This document shows, piece by piece, positions 24,888 through 36,678 of a DNA stretch of 64,000 nucleotides (position 1 is its first letter; every line of letters starts with the position of its first letter). The position numbers were made by a program, and so were the translations under genes. The notes under the pieces were generated by a model. It was not told the origin of the DNA, ran no database searches, and saw only the letters and a program-made list of their open reading frames with translations. Source of the stretch: Streptacidiphilus jiangxiensis (GTDB lineage Bacteria; Actinomycetota; Actinomycetes; Streptomycetales; Streptomycetaceae); assembly GCF_900109465.1 (NCBI RefSeq), contig NZ_FOAZ01000021.1, forward strand, positions 101,746-165,745, given 5' to 3'.

Positions 24888-26459
24888 ATGCCAAGAGAAT
24901 CGCAAGACAGCCCGGGTGTGGGTGAGCCCTCGGACAAAGGCCTGCGCTCCGGCGCGCTGGGGATGGCCACCAGCCTGATCCTGGCGGTGGCGTCCGCGGC
25001 GCCCGCCTACAGCCTCACCGCGACGCTGGCGTTCATCGTCGGCTACGTCGGCGTCCAGGCCCCGGCCGTCGTCGTGGTCGCCTTCGTCCCGATCCTGTTC
25101 GTCTCCTTCGGCTACGCCGCGCTCAACCGACGCGACCCGGACTGCGGCACGATCTTCACCTGGGCCTCGCGGGTGCTGAACCCGAACCTCGGCTTCCTGG
25201 GCGGCTGGGCGATCATCGCCTCCTTCGTCCTGGTGATCGGCAGCCTCGCGCAGGTCGCCGGGCAGTACGTGTTCCTCCTGGTCGGCGCCAAGGGGATCGG
25301 CTCCACGCCGGCGGACCCGCGGGTGCTGCTGGCCGGCCTCGGCTGGCTGCTGCTGATGACGCTCGTCTGCTACCGCGGCATCGAGATCGCGGCGGCCGTC
25401 CAACGCGCGCTGCTGTTCCTCGAGTTCGCCATGCTGCTGGCGCTGTCGGTCGTCGCGCTGGTCCGGGTGTACGCCGGCAGCGCGCCCACCGGCATGCACC
25501 GTCCGCAACTGTCCTGGCTCGACCCGTTCCACGGCGTCTCCATGGGTGCGTTCGTGAGCGGACTGGTGCTCATGCTGTTCATCTACTGGGGCTGGGAGAC
25601 CGCACTCACCGTCAACGAGGAGACCGCCGACCGGCGCCGTGTCCCCGGGCGCGCCGCCACCTGGTCGACCGTCCTGCTGGTGGCGCTCTACCTCGTCGCC
25701 ACCTACGCGGCGATCTCCTTCGCCGGCATCGGCGACACGGGTATCGGGCTGAACAACCCCGACAACTCCGGAGACGTGCTCTACCCCCTGGGCACCGCCG
25801 TCTTCGGCGCCGGTGGCCTCGGCTCGGTGCTGTGGCACCTGCTGATCCTCATGGTCCTCACCTCGGCGGCCGCCTCCACCGAGACGACCGTGCTCACGCT
25901 GAGCCGCACCATGCTGTCGATGGGCGACCAGGGCGCCCTGCCCCGCGCGCTGGCCCGGGTGCACCCACGCTTCCGGATCCCGCACGTCGGCACGGTCGCG
26001 GTGGGCGTCGTCGGAGCGGTCGTCTACACCGTGATGAACTTCCTCGGCCACGGCCTCGCCATCGGCGACGCGGTCTCCTCCTGCGGCGTCATGATCGCCT
26101 TCTACTACGGTCTCACCGGCGTCACCTCCGCCTGGGCCCACCGTGACGGTTGGCGCACCGGCGCGGCCGACCTCTGGCTGCGGCTGGTCTGCCCCCTGAT
26201 CGGCGGGGCCGTCCTGCTCGCCGCCGGCGCCTGGAGCCTGGTCCACGCCTGGGACCCCGCCAACAGCTACACCAGTTGGACGTTGCCGTTCACCTCCGGC
26301 ACCCGGGTCGGCGGCACCTTCGTCATCGGCACCGGAACCGTCCTGCTGGGCGTGGTCGTCCTGCTGGTCTGCCGCCGCGTCTACCCCGACTTCTTCCGGC
26401 ACCGCTCCGTCGCCCAGCAGCCGGAGTTCGTCCACGCGGAGGTGAACCCCCGTGCCTGA
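24888..26459 (+). CDS. APC-family amino acid/amine permease
   Basis: 523 residues with about 12-14 transmembrane helices. Helix-1 region SLILAVASAAPAYSLTATLAF is typical of APC transporters, and the helix-6 region has YWGWETALTVNEET, a signature of actinobacterial APC permeases. ATG 24888 begins just before the conserved GLRSGALGM segment, preceded by GGGAGCGGCA. First gene of a four-gene operon; its stop overlaps the next GTG by 8 bp. Likely imports the substrate oxidised by the divergent amine oxidase. Confidence 0.88.
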   Translation: MPRESQDSPGVGEPSDKGLRSGALGMATSLILAVASAAPAYSLTATLAFIVGYVGVQAPAVVVVAFVPILFVSFGYAALNRRDPDCGTIFTWASRVLNPNLGFLGGWAIIASFVLVIGSLAQVAGQYVFLLVGAKGIGSTPADPRVLLAGLGWLLLMTLVCYRGIEIAAAVQRALLFLEFAMLLALSVVALVRVYAGSAPTGMHRPQLSWLDPFHGVSMGAFVSGLVLMLFIYWGWETALTVNEETADRRRVPGRAATWSTVLLVALYLVATYAAISFAGIGDTGIGLNNPDNSGDVLYPLGTAVFGAGGLGSVLWHLLILMVLTSAAASTETTVLTLSRTMLSMGDQGALPRALARVHPRFRIPHVGTVAVGVVGAVVYTVMNFLGHGLAIGDAVSSCGVMIAFYYGLTGVTSAWAHRDGWRTGAADLWLRLVCPLIGGAVLLAAGAWSLVHAWDPANSYTSWTLPFTSGTRVGGTFVIGTGTVLLGVVVLLVCRRVYPDFFRHRSVAQQPEFVHAEVNPRA

Positions 26460-28835
26460 GCCGACTCGTGCCGAGCGGCTGCCGCGGGCCTTCGTGGACC
26501 CGGCCTCCGTCGCGGTCGTGGGCGCCAGTGACGACCGGGCCAAGTGGGGTTACTGGCTCGCCCGCGGCGCTCTCGCGGGTGCCGGACGACGGGAGGTGTG
26601 GCTCGTGAACCGCCGTGCCAGCACCATCCTCGGCCGAGTGAGCCACCAGGACGTGACCGAACTGCCGGGCACTCCCGAGCTCGTCGTGCTCTGCGTCCCG
26701 GCCGCCCAGCTGCGTCCCGTCGTCGAGGCCGCCCTCGCCAAGGGCTGCCGGGCGTTCCTGGCGATCACCGCCGGGCTGGGGCCCGAGCACGACGACCTCG
26801 TCGCGCTGCTGCGCCGCTCCGGCGCCCGGATGATCGGCCCGAACAGCCTGGGCCTCTTCCGTGCCGCCACCGAACTCCAGCTCGCCTGGGGCGAGTTCAC
26901 GGCCGGACGGCTGGCCGTCGTCTCGCAGAGCGGCCAGCTCGGCTCGGAGATCGCGAGCCTCGCCGCGCGGGTGGGGCTGGGCGTCTCCTGCTTCTACTCC
27001 GTCGGCAACCAGCTCGACGTGGCCGCCGTCGACATCCTCGAGTCCCTCGTGGACGACGCGGACACCACGACCGTGGCGCTCTACCTGGAGAGCTTCGCGG
27101 GCGGCGGACGGATCGTCGCCGCACTGCGGGCGCTGCGGCGTGCCGGCAAGCACGTGCTGGTCCTGACCACCGGCGCGAGCGACGGCAGCCGCCGGCTCGC
27201 CCGCTCCCACACCGGATCGATGACCTCGGCGCTCGACGTCGTGGACGCGGCGTGCCGCGCGGCGGGTGCCCTGCGGGTCGCCACCCCGGCGGAACTCGTC
27301 GATGTGGCCCGCCTGCTGGACGTGGACGCCATGCCCGGCGGGCGCCGGGTCGCGGTCGTCAGCGACAGCGGCGGGCAGGGCGCGATCGCCGCGGACGTCG
27401 CCGCGGCGCAGGGGCTCGTCACGCCCGTCTTCAGCGAGGCCCTGCAGGCCCGCCTGCGGGATCAGCTGCCCGCCTCGGCGGCGGTCGCCAACCCGGTGGA
27501 CCTCGCCGGCGCGGGGGAGGCGGACCTCCAGGTCTACGCACGGCTCGTGGAGCTCGTCGCGGCCTCGGGCGAGGTCGACGCGGTGCTGCTCTCGGGCTAC
27601 CTCGGCTGCTACGGCGAGGACTCGCCGAGCCTGCAGGACGCGGAGCTGGCCGTCGTCGACCGGTTGGGCTCGCGCGGGCCGGTGCCGCTGGTCGTGCACA
27701 GCATGAGCGCGGGCTCCGCCGCGGTCGCGCGGATGGGGGAGCACGGCATCCCGGCCTTCCCGGCCGTCGACGCCGCCCTGTCCGCCCTTGGCCGCGCAAC
27801 GGCCTTCGGCCGGGCTTCCGGCGTCGACCCGACCGCTGCGGGCGGCCCCGCCACCCTCCTTGCCCACACGGCCGAGCACGCCCCGATCGCGGCCCCCGGC
27901 TCGGCCGCCCCCTCAGACGGCCCCGCATCCGCCCTCGGGGGGACCGCTGCCCTGAGCCCCGCCGACGGGCGCGACCGCGCCGTCGGGCTCGGCTCGGCAG
28001 TGGCCGTTGGCTCAGCCGTTGAGGGCGGTCCGGCCGACCCCGGCCGTGGATCCACCTTCGCCGGGACCGCTGTCCCGAGCACTGCCGTCGGGCTCGGCGT
28101 GGCCGCAGGGTTCGGATGCGGGTCCGCCGTGGATCCTGCGGCGCCGCCGTGTGCCGCGGAGGTGCCGGGGTCCGGGTACTGGGCGGCGCGGGAGTTTCTG
28201 GCCGCCCACGGCGTCGCGGTGCCCGACGCCCGGCGGGTCAGCGATGACGCCGAGGTCGCGAAGGCCTGCACGGAGCTGCGGTCGCCGTTCGTGCTCAAGG
28301 CCGCCTGGATCGAGCACAAGAGCGAACTCGGCGCCGTCCGGACCGGGTTGACTCCCGACACCGCCGTGGCCGCGTTCCGCGGGATGTTCGCACGGCTCGG
28401 ACCGGGTGCGTACGTGCTGGAGGAGCAGGACACGCGAGGCGGTGTGGTCGAGATGCTGATCGGCGGCCGTCGCGACCGCGACTTCGGTCCCACCGTCGCC
28501 GTCGGGTTCGGTGGCGTCCAGGCGGAGCTGTGGCGGGACGTCGCGCTCGAACTGGCCCCCGTCGACCGGGCCACGGCGGCCCGGATGCTCGCCCGCCTGC
28601 GCTCGCACGCCCTGCTCGACGGCTGGCGCGGGCAGCCGGCCGTCGACGTCGACGCCCTGACGAACGCGATCGTCGCGGTGTCCGAGGCCATCGCCCGCAC
28701 CGACGAGATCGACGAGATCGAGATCAACCCGATCCGGGTCGCCCCCGAGGGCGCCCTGGCGGTCGACGCGCTGGTGCTCTCCCGAGGCGCCACCACCACA
28801 ACCATCAACCTCCACGACGAGGCAGGAGCACCCGC

Positions 28836-28839
<4 letters not shown>
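26452..28839 (+). CDS. ADP-forming acyl-CoA synthetase (acetate-CoA ligase family)
   Basis: 795 residues. N-terminal CoA-binding domain (VAVVGASDDRAKWGYWLARG), succinyl-CoA-ligase-like domains (VVSQSGQLG, SHTGSMTSALDVV, VVSDSGGQGAIAAD) and a C-terminal ATP-grasp domain (FVLKAAWIEHKSELGAV, IEINPIRV). It activates a carboxylic acid to its CoA thioester with ATP giving ADP. A ~120-residue Ala/Gly/Pro-rich linker (about 449-570) separates the halves, far longer than usual. GTG 26452 overlaps the permease stop; its stop overlaps the acyl-CoA dehydrogenase ATG by 4 bp. Confidence 0.9.
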
Positions 28840-31024
<2,185 letters not shown>

Positions 31025-31027
31025 GCT

Positions 31028-31057
31028 CTTAACGCGTCCTTAACGCCTCCCTGACGC
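31028..31057 (+). promoter_or_regulatory. Three 11-bp-spaced direct repeats (response-regulator-type box)
   Basis: CTTAACGC at 31028 and 31039, then CCTGACGC at 31050: three helically phased half-sites, as bound by OmpR/PhoB-family regulators. They end about 33 bp before a TAAGGT -10 box (31090-31095) that lacks a good -35, consistent with an activator-dependent promoter for the KimA-like gene. Confidence 0.6.
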
Positions 31058-31105
31058 CGGAACGGATCCGCGCGGTCCGGGCGGGACGCTAAGGTCGGCG
31101 AGGCC

Positions 31106-31134
31106 GATCATCGAATGATCGTTTTGTCGACAAA
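31106..31134 (+). promoter_or_regulatory. Twin palindromes in the transporter leader
   Basis: GATCATCGAATGATC (31106-31120, 6-bp arms) and TTTGTCGACAAA (31123-31134, perfect) follow each other between the predicted -10 box and GTG 31151. They could be repressor sites or small leader hairpins. Confidence 0.45.
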
Positions 31135-31150
31135 CCCTCTGGGAGTCCTG

Positions 31151-33133
31151 GTGTCCGCGTCCCCCCGATCGGGCACCGCGCCCGCACGTCCCGAACGACT
31201 GATGAGCTGGCTGCTCGAGGACATCGAGCAGGCCACGCAGTCCGGCTCCGGGTCGAGGTCGGCGCCTGCGCCGGCCGAGAGCCACGAGCAGCACGACAAA
31301 CAGGTCTGGTGGAAGGTCATGTGCCTGACCGGCCTGGACTACTTCTCCACGCTCGGCTACCAGCCGGGCATCGCCGCCCTCGCGGCCGGGCTGCTGTCGC
31401 CGCTGGCGACGGTCGTGCTGGTGGTCGTGACGCTGCTCGGCGCCCTGCCCGTCTACCGGCGGGTCGCCGAGGAGAGCCCGCGCGGGGCGGGGTCCATCGC
31501 GATGCTCGAGAAGCTGATGCCGTCCTGGCGGGGCAAGCTGTTCGTCCTCGCCCTGCTGGGCTTCGCCGCCACCGACTTCCTGATCACGATCACCCTCTCG
31601 GCCGCCGACGGCGCCGCGCACCTGGTCGAGAACCCGGGGCTGAGCGGGTTCCTGCACGGTCACCAGATGCTGATCACCCTGATCCTGGTCGCGATGCTGG
31701 GTGGGGTCTTCCTCAAGGGCTTCACCGAGGCGATCGGCCTCGCGGTCTGGCTGGTCGGCGCCTACCTGCTGCTGAACGTCGTGGTGGTCTGCGTCGGGCT
31801 GTGGAAGCTGCTCCAGGCCCCGCACCTGACGGTCCACTGGGCCGACGCGCTGACCCTCCAGCACGGCAACCCCGCCGTCATGGTGGGCCTCGCGCTGCTC
31901 AGCTTCCCGAAGCTCGCGCTGGGCCTGTCCGGCTTCGAGACCGGCGTCGCGGTCATGCCGCACATCAAGGGAGACCCGACCGACGTCGAGGCCAAGCCCG
32001 CCGGGACGATCCGCGGCACCAAGAAGCTGCTCACCACCGCGGCCGTGATCATGAGCGTGTTCCTGATCACCACCAGCTTCATCACCACCGTGCTGATCCC
32101 GCAGTCCGCGTTCCAGGACGGCGGGCCGGCCAACGGTCGCGCGCTGGCGTACCTCGCGCACCTCTACCTCGGCCCGGTCTTCGGCACCTGCTACGACTTC
32201 TCCACCATCGCGATCCTCTGGTTCGCCGGTGCCTCGGCCATGGCCGGCCTGCTCAACCTGATGCCCAAGTACCTGCCGCGCTACGGCATGGCGCCGCACT
32301 GGGCGCGGGCGATGCGGCCGATGGTCATCGTCTTCATCGTCATCGCGTTCGTCGTCACCTGGCTCTTCGACGCCAACGTCGACGCCCAGAGCGGCGCCTA
32401 CGCCACCGGGGTGCTGGTGCTGATCAGCTCCGCGGCCGTGGCCGTGACCATCGCCGCCTGGCGGGCGCGGCAGCGCAACCGGGCCTGGCTGTTCGGGGTC
32501 ATCGCCGCGATCTTCTTCTACACCACCGTCGCCAACGTCATCGAGCGCCCGGACGGCGTGAAGATCGGTGCCTGCTTCATCGCCGGGATCATCCTGGTCT
32601 CCATGCTCTCCCGCCTGGTCCGCGCCTTCGAGCTGCGGGTCACCGACGTGGTGCTGGACGACCTCGCGGCCGGGTTCGTCCGCGATCTGGCCCGCCGCCG
32701 CGTGCAGTTCATCGCGGTCAAGCCCGAGCACGACAGCGCCGCCGTCTACCGGGACAAGCTGGAGCAGATCCGCGACGACCACGGCCGCCCGGACGGCGAG
32801 GACTTCGTCTTCGTCGAGGTCAGCGTCGGCGACCCGTCCGACTTCGAGACCGAGCTCAACATCCGCGGCGAGATCCGCCACGGCCGCTACCGGGTGCTGA
32901 CGCTGCAGAGCTCGACCATCGCCAACGCGCTCGCCGCGTTCCTGCTGGACGTCCGCGACCGCACCGACGGCAGGCGGCCGCACATCTACTTCGACTGGAC
33001 CGAGGGCAACCCGATCTCGCAGCTGCTGCGCTTCCTCTTCCTCGGTCAGGGCGAGGTCGCGCCGCTCACCCGCGAGGTCCTGCGCGAGGCCGAGCCGAAC
33101 CGCGCCACGCGCCCGAAGGTCCACGTGGGCTGA
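31151..33133 (+). CDS. KimA-like APC-superfamily transporter with cytosolic C-domain
   Basis: 660 residues: a short hydrophilic N-terminus, about 12 transmembrane helices (from [21 protein letters not shown]) and a ~170-residue cytosolic C-terminal domain ([20 protein letters not shown] onward). This plan matches KimA/KUP-like potassium importers and related actinobacterial APC permeases; potassium transport is an inference. GTG 31151 is chosen for the GGGAG site 5 bp upstream; ATG 31115 would sit inside a palindrome. It ends one base from the convergent carbonic anhydrase gene. Confidence 0.8.
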   Translation: MSASPRSGTAPARPERLMSWLLEDIEQATQSGSGSRSAPAPAESHEQHDKQVWWKVMCLTGLDYFSTLGYQPGIAALAAGLLSPLATVVLVVVTLLGALPVYRRVAEESPRGAGSIAMLEKLMPSWRGKLFVLALLGFAATDFLITITLSAADGAAHLVENPGLSGFLHGHQMLITLILVAMLGGVFLKGFTEAIGLAVWLVGAYLLLNVVVVCVGLWKLLQAPHLTVHWADALTLQHGNPAVMVGLALLSFPKLALGLSGFETGVAVMPHIKGDPTDVEAKPAGTIRGTKKLLTTAAVIMSVFLITTSFITTVLIPQSAFQDGGPANGRALAYLAHLYLGPVFGTCYDFSTIAILWFAGASAMAGLLNLMPKYLPRYGMAPHWARAMRPMVIVFIVIAFVVTWLFDANVDAQSGAYATGVLVLISSAAVAVTIAAWRARQRNRAWLFGVIAAIFFYTTVANVIERPDGVKIGACFIAGIILVSMLSRLVRAFELRVTDVVLDDLAAGFVRDLARRRVQFIAVKPEHDSAAVYRDKLEQIRDDHGRPDGEDFVFVEVSVGDPSDFETELNIRGEIRHGRYRVLTLQSSTIANALAAFLLDVRDRTDGRRPHIYFDWTEGNPISQLLRFLFLGQGEVAPLTREVLREAEPNRATRPKVHVG

Positions 33134-33715
33134 TCACCGGAGCGGCGCCGGGTGGCGCGCGGCCACGACGGTGGTGACGCGGCCCGAGTCGACGTCGTAG
33201 ACATGGCCGGAGACGCTGACGTCGGGGGAGAGCAGTGGCGCGGCCAGCAGCCGGGTGACGTCGGTGCGGACCGTGACGTGGGGGTCGGCCACCTCCGAGG
33301 CCGCGAGGGCGGCCTCGGAGAGCCCGGTGGCCTGCGCCGCCTCGCTGCGGAAGGCGGGGTCGGCGAGAAAGCCGGTGCCGCACTGGGTGTGGTGGACGAC
33401 GGCGACCTCGAACAGCGGACCGGTCAGGCCGAAGACCCGGCGGGCCAGGAAGGCCAGGTAGGCGAGGTCCTCGATCACGGACGCGGTGACGCGACCGCCG
33501 GCGTTGCGGATGACGGGGGCGTCGCCGAGTTCGAGGCCGAGGACGGTGGCCGGGTCGACGCGGTGGTCGAGGCAGGTGAGCACGATCAGCTGCGCGGCGG
33601 GCGGCGCGAGCGGGATCGGCGTGTAGGTGCGGGCGAAGACGTCGTTGCGGGCGAGCAGCGGGGCCATCCGGGTTCCGGCGGCCGGGGCGGGCTCGGTGGT
33701 TTCGGGCTGGGTCAT
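33134..33715 (-). CDS. Beta-class carbonic anhydrase
   Basis: 193 residues with zinc ligands CLDHR (Cys48, Asp50, Arg52) and HHTQCG (His109, Cys112), plus GDAPVIRNAGGRV, all typical of beta carbonic anhydrases interconverting CO2 and bicarbonate. ATG 33715 starts the conserved region; an upstream ATG adds 14 residues. Divergent from a TetR gene across two tandem operators. Confidence 0.9.
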   Translation of the reverse strand: MTQPETTEPAPAAGTRMAPLLARNDVFARTYTPIPLAPPAAQLIVLTCLDHRVDPATVLGLELGDAPVIRNAGGRVTASVIEDLAYLAFLARRVFGLTGPLFEVAVVHHTQCGTGFLADPAFRSEAAQATGLSEAALAASEVADPHVTVRTDVTRLLAAPLLSPDVSVSGHVYDVDSGRVTTVVAARHPAPLR

Positions 33716-33749
33716 GGCACGGACCTGTTCCGGTTCGTTCGAGCACTTT

Positions 33750-33792
33750 GTGGACACTGTCCACGTTAGCTCGGGAAGTGGACAGCGTCCAC
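33750..33792. promoter_or_regulatory. Tandem TetR operators (GTGGAC/GTCCAC)
   Basis: GTGGACACTGTCCAC (33750-33764, perfect 7-bp arms around C) and GTGGACAGCGTCCAC (33778-33792, 6-bp arms), centres 28 bp apart, in the carbonic anhydrase/TetR divergent gap. The second is 20 bp before the regulator start. Confidence 0.8.
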
Positions 33793-33811
33793 GTACCGGT
33801 ATCCTGCTGTC

Positions 33812-34477
33812 GTGGCAGCCCGAACAGGAGCAAGCGGGTCAGGAGCAGACGAGCCGCCCACCAGCACCGGGCGGCGCCCGCGTGGCGCGGTCCGCGCCGG
33901 GCTGGTCGCCGCCGGGGTCGAGTTGGCGCGGGCCGGCGGCCCGGACGCGGTGGTGCTGCGGGAGGCGACCCGCAGCGTCGGCGTCGTCCCGAACGCCGCC
34001 TACCGGCACTTCCACGACCGCGACTCCCTCCTCGCCGCCGTCTGCGCCGCGGCGATGGCGGAGCTCGGCGACCGGATGGCCGCGGCCGTGGCCCGAGTCC
34101 CGGGCGAGCCCGCCGATCCGACGGCGGCGCGGCTGCGTCTCGGCGCGATCGGCACCGCGTATCTCGCCTTCGCCCGCGAGGAGCCGGGCCTGTTCGCCAC
34201 CGCCTTCGCGGTGCCGCAGCAGCATGCGTACGTGGTGCCCGCCGATGCCGCCGAGGACCGCAGCCCCCTCGGTCAGCTGCGGGCCGCGCTGGACGCACTC
34301 GTCGCCGCCGGGGCGCTCGACCCGCGCCGCCGTCCGGGCATCGAGTTCCCGATCTGGTCCGCCGTCCACGGCCTGGCCGTTCTCACCGGACCGGGCCCGC
34401 TGCGCGACGTCGGCGCCACCGAGCAGGCGCGCCTGCGTGAGCTGACACTCGCCTTCATCGGTGACGGCCTCGCTTAG
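33812..34477 (+). CDS. TetR-family regulator
   Basis: 221 residues with an N-terminal TetR HTH (VVLREATRSVGVVPNAAYRHFHDRDSLLAAV) and a C-terminal WHG-type ligand domain (EEPGLFATAF). It almost certainly binds the GTGGAC-type palindromes upstream, repressing itself and the divergent carbonic anhydrase gene. GTG 33812 chosen. Confidence 0.9.
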   Translation: MAARTGASGSGADEPPTSTGRRPRGAVRAGLVAAGVELARAGGPDAVVLREATRSVGVVPNAAYRHFHDRDSLLAAVCAAAMAELGDRMAAAVARVPGEPADPTAARLRLGAIGTAYLAFAREEPGLFATAFAVPQQHAYVVPADAAEDRSPLGQLRAALDALVAAGALDPRRRPGIEFPIWSAVHGLAVLTGPGPLRDVGATEQARLRELTLAFIGDGLA

Positions 34478-34597
34478 CGGCCGTGCCGTCCCGTGTGCTG
34501 GGCGTGCCGTAGCCCGGTCCGGTCGTCGGGCGGGTCGCTCGCCCGTCCGGCGCACAAGCGGTGACGCTGCTTCCGGTTCTCCGAAGATACTGGTGCC

Positions 34598-35788
34598 ATG
34601 CACCAGCCCGGCATGACGCGGCGCGCCCTCCTGCAGACCGGACTCGGGCTGGCCCTGGGCACGGCCCTGGCGGGCTGCAGCTCCGGGGCCGGCTCGGATG
34701 CCGCGCTCTCCGACACCGGCGGCACCGGTGCGCCCGCCGCGAGCCCCACCCCGTCCGGTTGGGCGATGCCCGCGGAGTGGCTGGAGCACGAGCGCACGTT
34801 CATGGCGTGGCCGGCCCTGACGGAGGTGTGGGGCGACCAGCTCACCGCCGTCCGCGCCGACATCGCCGGCCTCGCCCAGGCCATCGCCCGGTACGAGCCG
34901 GTCGTGCTGATGGCCCGCGCGGACCAGGCCGACCAGGCGCAGCAGCAGGTGGGCAACGACGTCGAGGTGCTCGCGCTCGAGGTCGACGACCTCTGGGCCC
35001 GCGACACCGGGCCCACCTTCGTCACCGGGCCCGGTGGCCTCGCGGGGGTCGAGCTGAACTTCAACGGATGGGGCGACAAACAGACCCACGCCAACGACGC
35101 CCACGTCGCCGCCAACCTGCTCGCCCACTACGGCGTCCGGCGGATCCAGGCGCCGATCACCGGGGAGGGCGGCGCCATCGAGACCGACGGCGACGGCACG
35201 CTGATGGCGACCGAGAGCTCCCTGGTCAACGACAACCGCAACCCCGGACGCAGCCGCGACGAGATCGAGGCCGACCTGAAGACCCTGTTCGGGGTGGAGA
35301 AGGTCATCTGGTTCAAGGGCGTCGCCGGACAGGACATCACCGACTGCCATGTCGACGCACTCGCGCGGTTCGTCGGACCCGGCGTCGTCGCCCTGCAGCG
35401 GCCCGGTCCGAACACCCCGCCCGACATCTGGTCCACCGCCTCCGACCAGGCGCTCACCGTCCTGAACGCGGCCACCGACGCGCACGGCCGCCCCTTGCGC
35501 GTGGTCCCGATCACCGATCCGGACCTCGACCTGATCCAGGGCACCGGCAAGGACTTCCTCGCCACCTACCTCAACTTCTACGTCTGCAACGGAGCGGTGA
35601 TCGTGCCGCGCTTCGGCGACCAGCAGGCCGACGACAAGGCCGCCGCCACCCTGCGCGACCTCCACCCGGGCCGCGACGTCGTGCAGGTGTCGATCAACGC
35701 CATCGCCTCGGGGGGCGGCGGCATCCACTGCTCCACCCAGCAGCAGCCCAAACTCGGCGCCACCACGCCCACGCCGGAGGCCTCGTGA
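34598..35788 (+). CDS. Agmatine deiminase-family lipoprotein
   Basis: 396 residues. N-terminus MTRRALLQTGLGLALGTALAGC combines a twin Arg with a lipobox (Cys27), so it is probably a Tat-exported lipoprotein. The body is a peptidyl-arginine-deiminase-type domain: DLWARDTGP, FNGWGDK, GEGGAIETDGDGTL, DCHVDALARF and catalytic Cys378 in GGGGIHCSTQQ. Cytosolic homologues hydrolyse agmatine to N-carbamoylputrescine; export is unusual. Its stop overlaps the next gene's GTG. Confidence 0.88.
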   Translation: MHQPGMTRRALLQTGLGLALGTALAGCSSGAGSDAALSDTGGTGAPAASPTPSGWAMPAEWLEHERTFMAWPALTEVWGDQLTAVRADIAGLAQAIARYEPVVLMARADQADQAQQQVGNDVEVLALEVDDLWARDTGPTFVTGPGGLAGVELNFNGWGDKQTHANDAHVAANLLAHYGVRRIQAPITGEGGAIETDGDGTLMATESSLVNDNRNPGRSRDEIEADLKTLFGVEKVIWFKGVAGQDITDCHVDALARFVGPGVVALQRPGPNTPPDIWSTASDQALTVLNAATDAHGRPLRVVPITDPDLDLIQGTGKDFLATYLNFYVCNGAVIVPRFGDQQADDKAAATLRDLHPGRDVVQVSINAIASGGGGIHCSTQQQPKLGATTPTPEAS

Positions 35789-36678
35789 CGAGGCCGGGCT
35801 CCACCCGGCTCGGCCGGGCCCGCCGCCGCGTCCCGGGCTGGCTCCTGGTCACCTGCCTCGTGCTCGCGCTGTGCGGCGCCGGTGTCGGGCTCTACCTCAA
35901 CGAGCGCAACAGCCGTCAGCAGGTCGTCGTCGTCGGCAACCCCACGGCCGAGGACTGGATCGAACTCGACGTCACCGCCCAAGGGGTGGACACCTCGGCG
36001 CTGGAGGTCTCGCTCTCCGTCGACGCGATCCCGCACGGCAGTCTGGCCGAGGGGCCCGACTCGTACGTCTTCACGCGGGAGGTGGAGATCACCTCCGTCG
36101 GGCTGACCGCCTCCACCTTCCGCACCACGGCCGGCGACGTGGCACCGCTCCAGGTCGTCACGGCCGGCCTGAACAGCGGGACCCCGACGGACTACCCGTT
36201 CGACCACTACTCCATCTCCGCCGGCTGGGCCGCCACCGATCACGGGAAGACCGTTCCGCTGTCCATCACCTACAGCGACTCCGACCCGTTCTTCGTCGTG
36301 CGGCCGACCAAGTCCGCGACCGGCGGCTCCGTCGCCCGGCTGGAGGCGCGGGCCGGTCGCTCGCGGGCGACGTTCATCCTGGCGTGGTTCATGATGGCCG
36401 CGATGTGGGCCCTGGCCCTCGCCGTCCTCGGCGGGGCCGAGGTGCTGGCACGCAAACGCCAGGGTTTCGTCTGGCCGGCGCTGGGGTGGATGGCCGCGAC
36501 CCTCTTCGCCCTCGTCGGCCTGCGCAACGCCGCGCCCGGCAGCCCGCCGATCGGGTCGCTGATGGACTACGTGGCGTTCTTCTGGGCGGAGGGCATCATC
36601 GCGGCGAGCCTGGCGGTCACGGTCGCACTCGCGGTGCGCAACGAGCGCCGCGACCGCGCGGAAGCGTCGACGACATGA
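35785..36678 (+). CDS. DUF4436 membrane protein
   Basis: 297 residues: one N-terminal helix (VPGWLLVTCLVLALCGAGVGLYL), an extracytoplasmic beta-rich domain (~60-190), and three C-terminal helices with RNAAPGSPPIGSLMDYVAFFWAE before the last, the layout of mycobacterial/actinobacterial DUF4436. The GTGA overlap couples it to the deiminase lipoprotein, implying a joint role at the membrane. Its last 62 bp overlap the end of the convergent rhomboid-like gene. Confidence 0.85.
   Translation: MTRPGSTRLGRARRRVPGWLLVTCLVLALCGAGVGLYLNERNSRQQVVVVGNPTAEDWIELDVTAQGVDTSALEVSLSVDAIPHGSLAEGPDSYVFTREVEITSVGLTASTFRTTAGDVAPLQVVTAGLNSGTPTDYPFDHYSISAGWAATDHGKTVPLSITYSDSDPFFVVRPTKSATGGSVARLEARAGRSRATFILAWFMMAAMWALALAVLGGAEVLARKRQGFVWPALGWMAATLFALVGLRNAAPGSPPIGSLMDYVAFFWAEGIIAASLAVTVALAVRNERRDRAEASTT

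Noticed and set aside
31115..31150. ATG 31115 as the KimA-like start
   Set aside because: It lies inside a palindrome and has no ribosome site, while GTG 31151 follows GGGAG.
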